NCBI RefSeq assembly: GCF_023715605.1
Contig: NZ_JAMBOL010000001.1
Location: 310,001-374,000 of the forward strand
Direction: 5' to 3'
DNA: 64,000 nucleotides
From: Halalkalibacter oceani
GTDB lineage: Bacteria; Bacillota; Bacilli; Bacillales; Bacillaceae_D
Shown here: positions 34,914 to 45,248 of the stretch, in pieces
How the letters are laid out: every line of letters starts with the position of its first letter
Numbering within the stretch: position 1 is the first letter of the stretch
Program-made: the position numbers and the translations under genes
Notes under the pieces: model-generated
Told to the model about the DNA's origin: nothing
Databases searched by the model: none
The model's input: the letters and a program-made list of their open reading frames with translations, nothing else

Positions 34914-36035
34914 ATGGCTGACGAATTAAATTTGGAGCGCTATCAGGTCCGGACGGATTTAGCTGTAGAAGCACGGGAAATGGTATTGGAGGAGGAACAG
35001 AAAAAGCAGGAGAGCGTCGCCGCCGAAGAAGTCAGCGGTGTAGAGATAAAGGAAGAAACGATTGAAGGGGTGACGCTTACTCACGTTCATGTCGACGAAG
35101 TAGGGGCGAAGCGGATGAACAAAAAGCCCGGTCATTATTTGACATTTGAAGCGCAGGGCATTCGAAGAAAGGATACCGATCTTCAGGAAAAAATGGAGCG
35201 GGTGTTTGCCGACGCGTTTCATTCCTTTATGACCGATATTGGCATTAAAGAAACCGATACATGCCTCGTCGTCGGACTTGGAAACTGGAATGTGACACCG
35301 GATGCCCTCGGGCCGCTGGCGGTCGAAAATCTGTTGATTACCCGGCATTTATTTGAGCTTGCTCCGGAGCAGGTGCAGGAAGGCTTCCGTCCGGTCAGCG
35401 CGATCGTTCCGGGCGTGATGGGGATTACCGGAATTGAGACGAGTGACATGATTTACGGCATTATTGAAAAGACAAAGCCGGATTTTGTGATTGCGATTGA
35501 TGCGCTTGCCGCCCGCTCGATTGAACGGGTCAATACGACGATTCAAATTTCAGATACCGGCATTCATCCCGGAAGCGGGGTCGGCAATAAGCGGAAGGAA
35601 TTGAGCAAGGATGCACTCGGTATTCCAGTGATCGCCGTTGGCATACCGACCGTCGTCGATGCGGTTTCCATCACGAGCGACACGATTGACTATGTGCTGA
35701 AGCATTTTGGCCGGGAAATGAAGGAAGGTAAGGCGCCTTCGCGTTCACTGACTCCCGCGGGCATGACATTTGGTGAAACGAGAAAGCTGACCGAAGAGGA
35801 TTTGCCGGCAGAAGAAAAGCGCCGGACGTTAATGGGAATGGTCGGCACTTTGCCGGAGGAGGAAAAGCGTCAGCTCATTCGCGAAGTATTGGCGCCGCTT
35901 GGACACAATTTAATGGTGACACCGAAGGAAGTTGATGTCTTTATTGAAGATATGGCCAATGTCATCGCTTCAGGCCTAAATGCGGCCTTGCATCGCCAGG
36001 TCGATCAGGGAAATGTCGGCGCCTATACGCGTTAG
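34914..36035 (+). CDS. gpr: Germination protease GPR (spore protease)
   Basis: A 373-residue A25-family protease that degrades small acid-soluble proteins during germination. The start [20 protein letters not shown] contains the short propeptide; RTDLAVEA is the mature-type sequence also found at SASP cleavage sites. Other marks are [16 protein letters not shown] (about 118) and [10 protein letters not shown] (about 195). The open frame starts at 34905, but ATG 34914 has GTGAGG at proper distance. A weak SigG-like pair TGAAAA / CACTACA lies at 34849 and 34871. Confidence 0.95.
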   Translation: MADELNLERYQVRTDLAVEAREMVLEEEQKKQESVAAEEVSGVEIKEETIEGVTLTHVHVDEVGAKRMNKKPGHYLTFEAQGIRRKDTDLQEKMERVFADAFHSFMTDIGIKETDTCLVVGLGNWNVTPDALGPLAVENLLITRHLFELAPEQVQEGFRPVSAIVPGVMGITGIETSDMIYGIIEKTKPDFVIAIDALAARSIERVNTTIQISDTGIHPGSGVGNKRKELSKDALGIPVIAVGIPTVVDAVSITSDTIDYVLKHFGREMKEGKAPSRSLTPAGMTFGETRKLTEEDLPAEEKRRTLMGMVGTLPEEEKRQLIREVLAPLGHNLMVTPKEVDVFIEDMANVIASGLNAALHRQVDQGNVGAYTR

Positions 36036-36095
36036 CAGCCGCAGACAGGTCAAAAGGCGGGTCGACCAAAAAGATTGAAACAGCATACAACACTG

Positions 36096-36144
36096 GACTT
36101 GTCCAAAAAGGTAGAAATTAACCTTTTGGGGCAGGTCTTTTTTT
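36096..36144 (+). terminator. Terminator of gpr
   Basis: GACTTGTCCAAAAAGGT pairs imperfectly with ACCTTTTGGGGCAGGTC, followed by seven T. It is a diverged relative of the family-1 hairpins. Confidence 0.75.
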
Positions 36145-36320
36145 GTGAGGTTTTAAAAAAAGCCCGCTCCAAGCAGCGTTTTGTCTATTGTCTGAGAAAA
36201 GCGATGTCTATTTTCACCTGCACTCTCATAGAAGTTAATAAAGCTCCTTTTTAAAAGTCGGAAGAAGAATCGGACAAGTATCAAATGCAGCCGCTACACC
36301 AGAGGAGAAGGAGAGAGACT

Positions 36321-37508
36321 ATGCGAAAAAAGCAATTTCATGGAATTACTGTCACGCTGAATCGGACGAGCCTGAAACGTTATATGGCCCTCGTCATAGC
36401 TGGAATCATAATCCTGTTTCTTTTTGCCGGTATGCTCACTTCCGTGGAACCGGGATATGGGCTTGCTTCGACACAGGTTCATGAATGGGCGAGTGAATTT
36501 ACCGGGGAACATTTCGTCCACGTCCTGGCAATGGAGAATCAATATTTTGCCCAGGTGCTGCCGGAGGACAGTGAACCGTTACATGTATCCAATCTCGCTT
36601 TCAGGGTTGCAACAAGTATCAATCCCGATGATCCACGGAGTTTGCTTGGAAGGGAGCTGCCCGGCTTTGCTTTATTCGATGGCAGAATTGCCGTTGCCGG
36701 AGAAGGAACGGATTACACGAATTTACCGATCGAATCAGCGCCGCCTATGGAAGTGCTGATGGCAGAGCGTGAAGCGACAGAGGAGAGCTTGGCGATGCTG
36801 GAGCAGTTGGAAGAAGATGCGAATGCGATCGAGAGCACAAACGGCAAGAAGGTGGTTCATATTATTCATTCGCACAACTATGAATCGTTCTTGCCGGAGC
36901 TGGAAACGGATGTTCCGAATGAAGCTCATCATAGCAAAATCAATATTACGCTAGTCGGCGAAAAATTCTCTCAGGAGCTAGAAAAAAGAGGAATCGGCGC
37001 CGAAGTGGAGCAGCGCGATATTCAGGCGAGCCTGACGGAGCGTGGCTGGGGGTATCCGCGCTCGTATGATGCTTCAAGAGAAATGGTTGAGGAAGCGATG
37101 GCGCAAAATCAAGATCTCCAATTTTTCTTCGATATTCACCGGGATTCATTGCCGCGTGACCGAACGACGGTAACGATAAATGGGGCCGAATATGCGCGGA
37201 CGATTTTTGTTATCGGGGGCAACAACAGCAATTATAAGCATAATCTGCATATGGCGGAGGAGCTTCATAATATGCTGGAGGAAACATATCCGGGATTAAG
37301 CCGCGGTGTCATTATTAAGGAAGGAGCGACGACGAACGGCCGCTTTAATCAGGATTTATCTAATCAGTCTATTCTAATGGAAGTAGGCGGAGTCGATAAC
37401 ACATTGGAGGAAACGTATCGTACGGCAGAGGCGGTGGCTGATGTGTTTGCCGACTATTATTGGCAGGCTGAGGCAGTAGATGCCGGTACAGAGAAAGGAG
37501 AGGAGTGA
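36321..37508 (+). CDS. spoIIP: Stage II sporulation protein P
   Basis: A 395-residue membrane-anchored amidase/endopeptidase of the DMP engulfment machine. One N-terminal membrane helix (about 20-37) is followed by the SpoIIP catalytic domain with VVHIIHSHNYESFLPEL (about 180-196) and FFDIHRDSLPR (about 268). The histidine and glutamate zinc-ligand positions look intact. AGGAGAAGG precedes ATG 36321. Adjacent to gpr as in B. subtilis; a weak SigE-like CATAGAAG at 36227 was seen. Confidence 0.94.
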   Translation: MRKKQFHGITVTLNRTSLKRYMALVIAGIIILFLFAGMLTSVEPGYGLASTQVHEWASEFTGEHFVHVLAMENQYFAQVLPEDSEPLHVSNLAFRVATSINPDDPRSLLGRELPGFALFDGRIAVAGEGTDYTNLPIESAPPMEVLMAEREATEESLAMLEQLEEDANAIESTNGKKVVHIIHSHNYESFLPELETDVPNEAHHSKINITLVGEKFSQELEKRGIGAEVEQRDIQASLTERGWGYPRSYDASREMVEEAMAQNQDLQFFFDIHRDSLPRDRTTVTINGAEYARTIFVIGGNNSNYKHNLHMAEELHNMLEETYPGLSRGVIIKEGATTNGRFNQDLSNQSILMEVGGVDNTLEETYRTAEAVADVFADYYWQAEAVDAGTEKGEE

Positions 37509-37510
37509 TC

Positions 37511-37849
37511 GTGAAAAGGCTTATGATTCAAGTGATCGTCATCGGTACGATTTTATTGCTCGGCGCCTTGGCGGGCGTCCAATATATGAATGAGCAGCTT
37601 GGAATCAGCCAGCCTGTGCCATTAAGCAGCCCGGAAATTGTGGCGCAGGAAACCGCGGTGGAAGCTCCTTCTCTTTCCCGGCAGGAGCTGACAGCCAAAT
37701 ACGCGCGTGTGGAAGAGGTAGGCCGCCTGAATTTCTTTTCGGAAATGGGGACATCCCTGGCTGACGGAATGAATAAGCTGAGCCGCTCGTTTTTATCACA
37801 GGTGATGGCCTTTGTCCGCCAAGGATTAAATGGCGAAGAGGCGGGGTGA
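37511..37849 (+). CDS. yqxA: YqxA (DUF3679 family)
   Basis: A 112-residue protein with one N-terminal membrane helix (about 5-22) and a mostly helical extracytoplasmic part (LSRQELTAKYARVEEVGRLNFFSEMG). It matches YqxA by position between spoIIP and lepA and by layout. Function unknown. GTG 37505 overlaps the spoIIP stop; GTG 37511, better spaced from AAAGGAG, is preferred. Confidence 0.8.
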   Translation: MKRLMIQVIVIGTILLLGALAGVQYMNEQLGISQPVPLSSPEIVAQETAVEAPSLSRQELTAKYARVEEVGRLNFFSEMGTSLADGMNKLSRSFLSQVMAFVRQGLNGEEAG

Positions 37850-38025
37850 AAATCTGCCGCTCTCCAAAGGAAATAACAGCGCCGGCCTGTTGTTGCTTCG
37901 GGGCTTGCTCAAAGCGTAAAAAAGTCGTTTCAGCGCTGTAGCGAGGTCACTGTTGCTTGCGCGGACAACCATTGGTATAATCAGAAATAGTGCACGTTGG
38001 ACGAGAATGTAGGAGTGATCAAGTC

Positions 38026-39846
38026 ATGAATAAAGAACAAAGGCTGGCGCGGCAGTCGAAAATCCGTAATTTTTCGATTATCGCTCATATTGACCACGGG
38101 AAATCAACTTTGGCTGACCGGATTTTAGAAAAAACGGGCGCGCTCACCGAACGGGAGATGAAAGAGCAAACCCTTGACGCCATGGACTTGGAGCGTGAAC
38201 GTGGGATAACGATTAAATTGAATGCCGTTCAGCTGACATATACAGCGCAGGACGGCGAAGAATATATTTTTCATTTAATTGATACGCCTGGGCACGTCGA
38301 TTTCACCTATGAGGTATCGCGGAGCCTGGCCGCCTGTGAAGGAGCGTTGCTGATCGTCGATGCCGCGCAGGGAATTGAGGCGCAGACGCTGGCGAATGTT
38401 TACTTGGCGCTTGATAATGATCTCGAAATTTTGCCGGTCATTAACAAAATTGATTTGCCGAGCGCGGAGCCGGAGAGAGTGAAGCAGGAGGTCGAGGATG
38501 TCATTGGCCTCGACACGTCAGACGCTGTGCTCGCCTCGGCGAAAAATGGAATCGGGATTGAAGAAATTCTCGAGCAGGTTGTGGAAAAGGTGCCTGCGCC
38601 GACCGGTGATCCGGAAGCGCCGTTGAAGGCGCTGATTTTCGATTCGCTCTATGATTCCTACCGCGGGGTCGTCGCCTACATCCGAATTGTCGAAGGTACG
38701 GTAAAACCGGGACAAAAGATCAAAATGATGGCGACAGGCAAGGAATTTGAAGTGACAGAGCTTGGCGTCTTCACTCCAAAAGCGGAAAAGCGCGATGAAT
38801 TAACCGTCGGCGATGTCGGCTTTTTGTCGGCCGCAATCAAAAATGTCGGCGATACGCGCGTCGGGGATACGATTACTGGGGCAGACAACCCCGCGCCGGA
38901 GCCTTTACCGGGCTATCGTCGAATGAATCCGATGGTTTATTGCGGGCTTTATCCGATTGATACGAATGAATACAATGATCTCCGCGAGGCGTTGGAGCGG
39001 CTTGAATTAAACGATGCTTCGCTTCAGTATGAGCCGGAAACGTCCCAGGCGCTCGGCTTCGGCTTTCGCTGCGGCTTCCTCGGCCTGTTGCATATGGAAA
39101 TCATTCAGGAACGGATCGAACGGGAATTCGGCATTACGCTCATTACGACGGCGCCTAGTGTTATTTACAACGTCAAAATGACGAATGGCGACGACCTGCG
39201 CATTGATAACCCGGCGAATATGCCTGACGCGCAAAAAATTGAAGTTGTCGAGGAGCCTTATGTAAAAGCGACGATTATGGTGCCGAATGATTTTGTCGGC
39301 TCGGTGATGGAGCTTTGTCAGGGCAAGCGCGGTATCTTTATTGATATGCAGTATCTCGATGCGAACCGCGTCCAAATCATTTATGAAATTCCGTTGTCGG
39401 AAATCGTTTATGATTTCTTTGATCAATTAAAATCGAATACAAAGGGCTATGCTTCATTTGATTATGAGCTGATCGGCTACAAGCCGTCGAAGCTTGTGAA
39501 AATGGACATTCTGTTAAACGGGGAAAAGGTCGACGCCTTGTCGGTCATTGTCCACCGCGATTTCGCATACGACCGCGGCAAAATCATCGTCGAGAAGCTG
39601 AAAGAGCTTATTCCGCGGCAGCAGTTTGAAGTCCCTGTACAGGCGAGTATCGGGCAAAAAATTATCGCCCGCTCGACGATTAAAGCGATGCGTAAAAACG
39701 TTCTGGCGAAATGTTACGGCGGTGACATTTCACGAAAGCGGAAGCTGTTGGAAAAGCAAAAAGAAGGTAAAAAGCGGATGAAGGCAGTCGGAAACGTCGA
39801 AGTGCCGCAGGAAGCCTTTATGGCCGTGCTGCGCATGGACGACTAA
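38026..39846 (+). CDS. lepA: Elongation factor 4 (LepA)
   Basis: A 606-residue translational GTPase that acts on stalled or early ribosomes. The P-loop AHIDHGKST (about 17-25), RGITIKL (switch I), DTPGHVDF and NKIDLPSA are present. Domains II, III, V and the LepA-specific C-terminus ([21 protein letters not shown]) follow. The open frame to 37990 has no RBS; AGGAGTGA fixes ATG 38026. Confidence 0.97.
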   Translation: MNKEQRLARQSKIRNFSIIAHIDHGKSTLADRILEKTGALTEREMKEQTLDAMDLERERGITIKLNAVQLTYTAQDGEEYIFHLIDTPGHVDFTYEVSRSLAACEGALLIVDAAQGIEAQTLANVYLALDNDLEILPVINKIDLPSAEPERVKQEVEDVIGLDTSDAVLASAKNGIGIEEILEQVVEKVPAPTGDPEAPLKALIFDSLYDSYRGVVAYIRIVEGTVKPGQKIKMMATGKEFEVTELGVFTPKAEKRDELTVGDVGFLSAAIKNVGDTRVGDTITGADNPAPEPLPGYRRMNPMVYCGLYPIDTNEYNDLREALERLELNDASLQYEPETSQALGFGFRCGFLGLLHMEIIQERIEREFGITLITTAPSVIYNVKMTNGDDLRIDNPANMPDAQKIEVVEEPYVKATIMVPNDFVGSVMELCQGKRGIFIDMQYLDANRVQIIYEIPLSEIVYDFFDQLKSNTKGYASFDYELIGYKPSKLVKMDILLNGEKVDALSVIVHRDFAYDRGKIIVEKLKELIPRQQFEVPVQASIGQKIIARSTIKAMRKNVLAKCYGGDISRKRKLLEKQKEGKKRMKAVGNVEVPQEAFMAVLRMDD

Positions 39847-39974
39847 CACCCTGCCAGAGCATCTGAGGAAAGAATCAATAACGAGGCAGCGGCTCCGGAG
39901 GGCGCTGCTTTGGAGATGAGACTGAAACGGAAGTCGAAGTTGAGAGGAACACGGCAGTGGCTCCGTTTTGCGCA

Positions 39975-40138
39975 AAGAGCTTGAGACAAAACTAGCTTTG
40001 GACCTACTGGCAATGGCTTCACACGCCACAAGCCCGTTGTGAGAAACCCACTCACAACGGGCTTTAAAAGATCGTGGAGGTTCCGCTCATTGCTTAGAGG
40101 CTGGGTAAATGGTAAAAAACAACCTTTTGTCCCAGCTC
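39975..40138 (-). repeat. Composite structured repeat, copy B
   Basis: The reverse complement of copy C (49846-50018) along about 164 bp with few differences. The inner stem GCCCGTTGTGAG is here perfectly paired (40030-40061 region), the loop is TGGGTTT on the minus strand, and the outer arm is CTCCAC/GTGGCG with one mismatch. The family-1 hairpin lies at 40096-40138. It sits between lepA and hemW, antisense to both. Confidence 0.85.
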
Positions 40139-40173
40139 TTTTAAAGCAGGCGCAGACTTGGCACACTGCTTCG

Positions 40174-40217
40174 AGCTTGAGACCAAAGGGAAAAAGCTCT
40201 CCCCTTTGTCTCAAGCT
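40174..40217 (+). repeat. Family-3 hairpin with CTGCTTCGAGC lead
   Basis: AGCTTGAGACCAAAGGG pairs with CCCCTTTGTCTCAAGCT, and a T-rich stretch follows. Its lead CTGCTTCGAGC-TGAG recurs at 52558-52611 after helD. It acts as, or derives from, a terminator. Confidence 0.6.
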
Positions 40218-40277
40218 TATCTCCTTTTTTCCATAAAAGAAACGTCTCTGCGTGGCGTGCCTACGCTCATTACGAAA

Positions 40278-40318
40278 AAGCTGTTGAAAAAGGGGAAAAC
40301 GTCCTTTTTTAGCAGCTT
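40278..40318 (+). terminator. Hairpin just upstream of hemW (family 2)
   Basis: AAGCTGTTGAAAAAGG pairs with CCTTTTTTAGCAGCTT. It ends 19 bp before the hemW start, so a transcript from upstream would meet a terminator-like stem immediately before the RBS. It is similar to hairpins at 998-1038 and 13110-13146. Confidence 0.6.
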
Positions 40319-40337
40319 CCTTGAAAGGAGGAGAAAA

Positions 40338-41495
40338 ATGAGAACTGCTGCTTATGTCCACATTCCTTTTTGTGAGCATATTTGTTACTACTGTGACTTT
40401 AATAAAGTTTTCTTGAAAAATCAGCCAGTCGATGAATATATTGAGGCGCTGCTGTTGGAAATGGAACAGACGATGGAAGCAAAACCGACCGACCGGTTGA
40501 ACACGATCTACATTGGCGGAGGAACGCCGACTGCTCTTTCCGCTGAACAGCTGCAACGATTGTTAACGGGCATGCGAAAGATTTTGCCACTGGCGGGCAT
40601 TGAGGAATATACGGTCGAGGTCAATCCCGACAGCCTCAATGACGAAAAGATCGCCGTATTAATGGAGGGCGGGGTTAACCGTCTCAGTCTCGGGGTACAG
40701 AGCTTTGATGAGGGACTGTTAAAAGAAATCGGAAGAACACACTCCCGCCAAAGCATCGTCAGTGCGGTGGAGCGAAGCCGCAAAGCCGGGTTAACGAATC
40801 TCTCACTCGATTTAATGTTCGGCCTGCCGACGCAAACTCCCGGGCAATTTGCCGCAACGCTTGCTGAAGCGCTGCGCCTCGATGTTCCGCATCTGTCCGC
40901 TTACTCGCTGAAAATTGAGGAGAAAACCGTTTTCTACAATCGCCAGCGTAAAGGCGGGCTGCAGCTTCCTCCAGAAGAAGATGAAGTGACGATGTATGAG
41001 CAGCTTCGCTGTGAAACGGCGCGTGCCGGTCTGCTGCAATATGAAATTAGCAATTTTGCCAAAGAAGGCTATGAAAGCAGGCATAATCTCGTCTATTGGA
41101 ACAATGAAGAGTATTACGGCTTTGGCGCGGGAGCTCACGGCTATGTCGATGGCGTCCGCCATCAAAATCACGGGCCGCTGCCGAAATATTTGCAGGCGAT
41201 CAGACAGAAAGAAGCACCTGTTCTCGTGAGCCACCCGGTAACACGGGTCGAACGGATCGAAGAGGAACTGTTTATGGGGCTACGAAAACGCGACGGCATT
41301 AACCGCAGCCATTTTGAGGAAAAGTATGGCCGGACGCTGGAAGCTTTCTTCGGCCGGCAAATTCATGAACTGGTGGAGCGTGGGCTGCTGGAGTCGACGC
41401 CGGAGCGGATTGTCCTGACGGAACAAGGGCTGCTTCTCGGCAATGAAGTATTTGAGCAGTTTATTGCGGTTTTGGATGAAGACATCAATGGATGA
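40338..41495 (+). CDS. hemW: HemW radical SAM heme chaperone
   Basis: A 385-residue radical SAM protein with the cluster motif CEHICYYCDF (CxxxCxxC, about 14-21), GGGTPTAL (about 60) and a C-terminal HemW domain. It is often misnamed oxygen-independent coproporphyrinogen oxidase; it probably inserts heme. AAAGGAGG precedes ATG 40338. The long open frame to 40158 is repeat DNA. hemW-hrcA order as in B. subtilis. Confidence 0.93.
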   Translation: MRTAAYVHIPFCEHICYYCDFNKVFLKNQPVDEYIEALLLEMEQTMEAKPTDRLNTIYIGGGTPTALSAEQLQRLLTGMRKILPLAGIEEYTVEVNPDSLNDEKIAVLMEGGVNRLSLGVQSFDEGLLKEIGRTHSRQSIVSAVERSRKAGLTNLSLDLMFGLPTQTPGQFAATLAEALRLDVPHLSAYSLKIEEKTVFYNRQRKGGLQLPPEEDEVTMYEQLRCETARAGLLQYEISNFAKEGYESRHNLVYWNNEEYYGFGAGAHGYVDGVRHQNHGPLPKYLQAIRQKEAPVLVSHPVTRVERIEEELFMGLRKRDGINRSHFEEKYGRTLEAFFGRQIHELVERGLLESTPERIVLTEQGLLLGNEVFEQFIAVLDEDING

Positions 41496-41509
41496 GAAAG
41501 GTTTCGATA

Positions 41510-41538
41510 TTGACAAATGGCGCCCGATTTGATAATTT
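41510..41538 (+). promoter_or_regulatory. SigA promoter of the hrcA operon
   Basis: A perfect -35 TTGACA (41510-41515) is followed by an AT-rich -10 region (GATAATTT, 41531-41538) at 15-17 bp. It lies directly upstream of the CIRCE operator. Confidence 0.75.
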
Positions 41539-41548
41539 ATCATTAGAT

Positions 41549-41575
41549 TTAGCACTCGTTTATGTTGAGTGCTAA
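41549..41575. promoter_or_regulatory. CIRCE operator for HrcA
   Basis: TTAGCACTC - 9 bp - GAGTGCTAA is a perfect CIRCE inverted repeat, the binding site of the HrcA repressor. It lies 17 bp upstream of hrcA, between its promoter and start, giving autorepression of the hrcA-grpE-dnaK-dnaJ heat-shock operon. Confidence 0.98.
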
Positions 41576-41591
41576 CAGAGGTGATATACGG

Positions 41592-42623
41592 ATGTTAACT
41601 GAGAGACAATTGCTCATTTTACATGCTATTGTTGATGATTATATCCGCTCCGCCGAGCCGGTCGGCTCGAGAAGTATTTCGAAGCGCGAAGATATAACAT
41701 TTAGTCCAGCTACGATACGAAATGACATGGCAGATTTGGAGGAGCTCGGCTTTTTAGAAAAGCCTCATAGTTCCGCTGGCCGTATTCCTTCTCAGAAAGG
41801 GTATCGCTATTATGTTGATCATCTTCTGCAGCCTCATCGCTTAACAGCAGATGAAAGGCTCGATATCCGTTCTATTTTCTCGGAGCGGATTCAGGAACTG
41901 GAAGAGGTTATTCAGCATTCAGCTAGAATTTTATCCAATATGACGAGTTATATCTCGCTTGTGCTCGGTCCGGAAATGTTCGAGGCGACGCTGAAAAACA
42001 TTCAAATTATCCCGCTTAGTAAAGGGTCGGCGATTTTAATCCTCGTTACGGACACAGGACATGTTGAGAACCAGACGATTTCTGTACCGGAGTCCATTGA
42101 CGCGTCCGACCTTGAACGAACCGTCAATATTTTAAATGAACGGCTCGTCGGGGTTCCGCTGTATCAGCTGCGTCATAAATTAAAATCGGAAGTTGGACAT
42201 GTGCTGCGCGCCCATATCCAGAACTACGAGCAAATTATCGGGATGCTTCTGCCTTCTGTCGATTTGGAAAAAACGGAAAAGATTTTCTACAGCGGGAAGA
42301 CGAATTTGCTGATGCAGCCCGAATTCCGCGATATTGAAAAAGTCCGTATTCTCTTGAACATGCTCGAAGAAGATGAAAAGATGAACCAGATTTTGCGCAC
42401 GCCGCATTCAGGTATTCAAGTGAAGATCGGCCAGGAAAACAAGCTTGAAGCGTTTGATAACTGCAGCTTGATTACGGCTTCATATTCAATAGGTGGCAAG
42501 CATATGGGAACGATCGGCATCCTTGGTCCGACAAGAATGGAATACCGCAGAGTGATTGGCGTACTTGATACTGTGTCGAAAGATTTAACGAAGCTCTTAA
42601 CAAGGTTGTATCAACAAGGGTAG
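41592..42623 (+). CDS. hrcA: Heat-inducible transcription repressor HrcA
   Basis: A 343-residue repressor. The N-terminal winged helix (LTERQLLILHAIVDDYIRSAEPVGS, SPATIRNDMADLEELGFLEKPHSSAGRIPS, about 1-75) binds CIRCE. The C-terminal dimerisation/GAF-like part is intact. Its activity is titrated by GroEL. ATG 41592 with AGAGGTGA upstream; the ORF start at 41562 overlaps CIRCE and is rejected. Confidence 0.97.
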   Translation: MLTERQLLILHAIVDDYIRSAEPVGSRSISKREDITFSPATIRNDMADLEELGFLEKPHSSAGRIPSQKGYRYYVDHLLQPHRLTADERLDIRSIFSERIQELEEVIQHSARILSNMTSYISLVLGPEMFEATLKNIQIIPLSKGSAILILVTDTGHVENQTISVPESIDASDLERTVNILNERLVGVPLYQLRHKLKSEVGHVLRAHIQNYEQIIGMLLPSVDLEKTEKIFYSGKTNLLMQPEFRDIEKVRILLNMLEEDEKMNQILRTPHSGIQVKIGQENKLEAFDNCSLITASYSIGGKHMGTIGILGPTRMEYRRVIGVLDTVSKDLTKLLTRLYQQG

Positions 42624-42657
42624 AAGTGGTAATATTGACAATTAGTTATGACAGGCT

Positions 42658-42756
42658 CGGTTCAACCTGAACCGGGGGTGAAGCGGCCGGCTGGGGCTCT
42701 TTCGCAGAACCGGTGCCGCTGCCTTTCAGGGGGGCTTTTGAGATAGCCCCCGCCTG
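42658..42756 (+). promoter_or_regulatory. GC-rich stem-loop region between hrcA and grpE
   Basis: A block of unusually high GC. Hairpin CGGTTC / GAACCG (42658-42674), GC-rich arms GCGGC...GCCGC (42683-42719) and a strong stem CAGGGGGGCT / AGCCCCCGCCTG (42727-42756). The last is followed only by ATTTTAC, so it may be an RNA processing or attenuation site that sets grpE-dnaK levels relative to hrcA. Confidence 0.5.
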
Positions 42757-42798
42757 ATTTTACATAAGATCTGTTAATTTTATGAGGAGGTGAACGAA

Positions 42799-43362
42799 TT
42801 GAACGAAAAGGAATCGCAAGCTGTCGAAGAAGAAACGCTTCAGGCTGAAGAAGAGCACAAAGAAGAAGTAGTAGTTGAAGGAAATGCTGCAGAAAGCGAA
42901 GAGGAAGCTGCTGAGGACGAAGGGACGGCCGCACAGAAGGAAATCGAAGATCTGCGGAACCGTCTTTTGCGGACTCAGGCTGATTATGATAACTTCCGTC
43001 GCCGTTCTCGTGAAGAGAAAGAAGCGGCTGCAAAATATAGATCGCAGGCTGTCATCGAGGCATTGCTTCCGGTTATCGACAATTTCGAGCGAGCTTTGCT
43101 TGTAAAGCCGGAAACAGATGAAGCGAAATCGTTGCTTCAAGGAATGGAAATGGTTTACCGCCAGTTTCAGGATACGTTGAAGAACGAAGGGGTCGAAGTG
43201 ATCGAAACGGTTGGGCAAACTTTTGATCCTCACCTGCACCAGGCGGTCATGCAAGTGGAAGAGCCGGAGTTTGAGTCGAATCAAATTGTGGAAGAATTAC
43301 AAAAGGGCTATAAGCTAAAGGATCGCGTCCTGCGTCCGTCGATGGTCAAGGTTAACGCTTGA
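42799..43362 (+). CDS. grpE: GrpE nucleotide exchange factor
   Basis: A 187-residue DnaK cochaperone. An acidic, low-complexity N-terminus (about 1-45, E-rich) leads into the long coiled coil with [22 protein letters not shown] (about 52-73). The beta-sheet head has [24 protein letters not shown] 42790 lies in the RBS GAGGAGG, so TTG 42799 is the start. Confidence 0.95.
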   Translation: MNEKESQAVEEETLQAEEEHKEEVVVEGNAAESEEEAAEDEGTAAQKEIEDLRNRLLRTQADYDNFRRRSREEKEAAAKYRSQAVIEALLPVIDNFERALLVKPETDEAKSLLQGMEMVYRQFQDTLKNEGVEVIETVGQTFDPHLHQAVMQVEEPEFESNQIVEELQKGYKLKDRVLRPSMVKVNA

Positions 43363-43406
43363 TCCTTTACATATGTATGATAATTCGTGAAGTGGAGGAA
43401 TAAACC

Positions 43407-45248
43407 ATGAGTAAAGTTATTGGGATTGACTTAGGGACAACGAATTCTTGTGTCGCCGTAATGGAAGGCGGCGAAGCAACAGTTATTCCAAACCCGGAAG
43501 GAAACCGTACAACTCCATCTGTTGTTGCGTTTAAAGATGGTGAGCGCCTTGTCGGGGAAGTTGCGAAGCGTCAGGCGATTACAAACCCGAATACGATTAT
43601 TTCGATCAAACGCCATATGGGGACAAACCATAAGGAAACAGTGGAAGGAAAAGACTATACACCACAAGAGATTTCAGCGATTATTTTACAAAAGCTCAAG
43701 TCTGATGCGGAAGCGTATCTCGGGGAAAAAGTCACAAAGGCGGTTATTACAGTACCGGCCTATTTTAATGATTCCCAGCGCCAGGCGACAAAGGATGCTG
43801 GTAAAATTGCCGGGCTTGAAGTAGAACGGATTGTCAACGAACCGACTGCCGCTGCATTGGCATACGGACTTGAAAAAGAAGAGGACCAGACGATTCTCGT
43901 CTATGACCTTGGAGGCGGAACGTTTGACGTTTCGATTCTTGAGCTTGGCGACGGCTTCTTTGAAGTAAAAGCAACATCTGGAGACAACAAGCTTGGCGGG
44001 GATGATTTCGACCAAGTGATCATCGACTATCTTGTTGAGCAATTTAAAAAGGACAATGGCATTGATCTTTCCCAGGATAAAATGGCAATGCAGCGTCTGA
44101 AGGATGCAGCGGAAAAGGCGAAAAAAGACCTTTCCGGCGTGACGCAGACGCAAATTTCTTTGCCATTCATTACGGCTGACGCGACAGGGCCGAAGCATCT
44201 CGAGCTTTCTCTAAGCCGCGCGAAATTCGAGGAGTTGTCGGCAGACCTTGTTGAACGGACACTTGGACCGACACGCAATGCGCTTTCTGACGCTGGACTT
44301 TCAGCGAGCGAAATCGATAAGGTTGTTCTCGTCGGGGGTTCAACGCGTATCCCGGCGGTACAGGAAGCAATCAAGAAGCTGACAGGCAAGGAGCCGCATA
44401 AAGGGGTAAACCCTGATGAAGTAGTGGCGCTCGGTGCTGCTGTTCAAGCCGGCGTTCTTACAGGAGATGTAAAGGATGTTGTCTTACTTGACGTCACTCC
44501 GCTTTCTTTAGGAATCGAAACAATGGGCGGCGTGTTCACAAAGTTAATTGAACGGAATACAACGATCCCGACTTCTAAATCACAGGTGTTCTCGACGGCG
44601 GCTGATAACCAGCCATCTGTTGATATTCACGTTCTTCAAGGGGAGCGTGAAATGGCCGCCTATAACAAGACGCTCGGCCGCTTCCAATTAACAGACATTC
44701 CACCGGCGCCGCGCGGTGTACCGCAAATTGAGGTCACATTTGATATCGATGCGAACGGTATCGTCAATGTTAAGGCGAAGGATCTTGGCACAAATAAAGA
44801 ACAGTCAATCACGATCACATCATCTTCCGGTTTGTCTGATGAAGAAATTGAACAGATGGTGAAGGATGCCGAGGCGAACGCGGAGGAAGATAAGAAGCGC
44901 CGTGAAGAAGTTGAACTGCGCAATGAAGCGGATCAGCTTGTCTTCCAAACGGAAAAAACATTAAAGGATCTTGGCGATAATGTTGACCAGGCGGAAAAGG
45001 ATAAAGCGGAAGCAGCGAAGGATAAGCTGAAAGCTGCGATTGAATCAAACAATATTGACGAAATCCGCACGGCGAAGGATGAGCTTCAGGAAATTGTGAT
45101 GGCTCTCTCAACGAAAATGTACGAACAGGCTGCTCAAGCAGCACAGGCTTCCCAGCAGGCTGAAGGCGGAGCTGGAGATGCCGGCAAACAGGATGACAAT
45201 GTCGTCGATGCCGATTATGAAGAAGTAAAAGAGGATGACAAGAAGTAA
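43407..45248 (+). CDS. dnaK: Chaperone DnaK (Hsp70)
   Basis: A 613-residue Hsp70. The ATPase domain begins [13 protein letters not shown] (5-17) and includes [17 protein letters not shown] and [14 protein letters not shown]. The substrate domain has [16 protein letters not shown] (about 360). A helical lid and Q/A/G-rich tail end in [22 protein letters not shown] is upstream of the ATG. Confidence 0.98.
   Translation: MSKVIGIDLGTTNSCVAVMEGGEATVIPNPEGNRTTPSVVAFKDGERLVGEVAKRQAITNPNTIISIKRHMGTNHKETVEGKDYTPQEISAIILQKLKSDAEAYLGEKVTKAVITVPAYFNDSQRQATKDAGKIAGLEVERIVNEPTAAALAYGLEKEEDQTILVYDLGGGTFDVSILELGDGFFEVKATSGDNKLGGDDFDQVIIDYLVEQFKKDNGIDLSQDKMAMQRLKDAAEKAKKDLSGVTQTQISLPFITADATGPKHLELSLSRAKFEELSADLVERTLGPTRNALSDAGLSASEIDKVVLVGGSTRIPAVQEAIKKLTGKEPHKGVNPDEVVALGAAVQAGVLTGDVKDVVLLDVTPLSLGIETMGGVFTKLIERNTTIPTSKSQVFSTAADNQPSVDIHVLQGEREMAAYNKTLGRFQLTDIPPAPRGVPQIEVTFDIDANGIVNVKAKDLGTNKEQSITITSSSGLSDEEIEQMVKDAEANAEEDKKRREEVELRNEADQLVFQTEKTLKDLGDNVDQAEKDKAEAAKDKLKAAIESNNIDEIRTAKDELQEIVMALSTKMYEQAAQAAQASQQAEGGAGDAGKQDDNVVDADYEEVKEDDKK

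Noticed and set aside
36084-36091. SigE -10 CATACAAC for spoIIP
   Set aside because: It lies before the gpr terminator and more than 230 bp from spoIIP, with no matching -35.
39843-40556. A 237-codon minus-strand ORF covering the lepA-hemW spacer
   Set aside because: It spans composite repeat B and hairpins, lacks an RBS and overlaps hemW; the frame is open only because of repeat composition.
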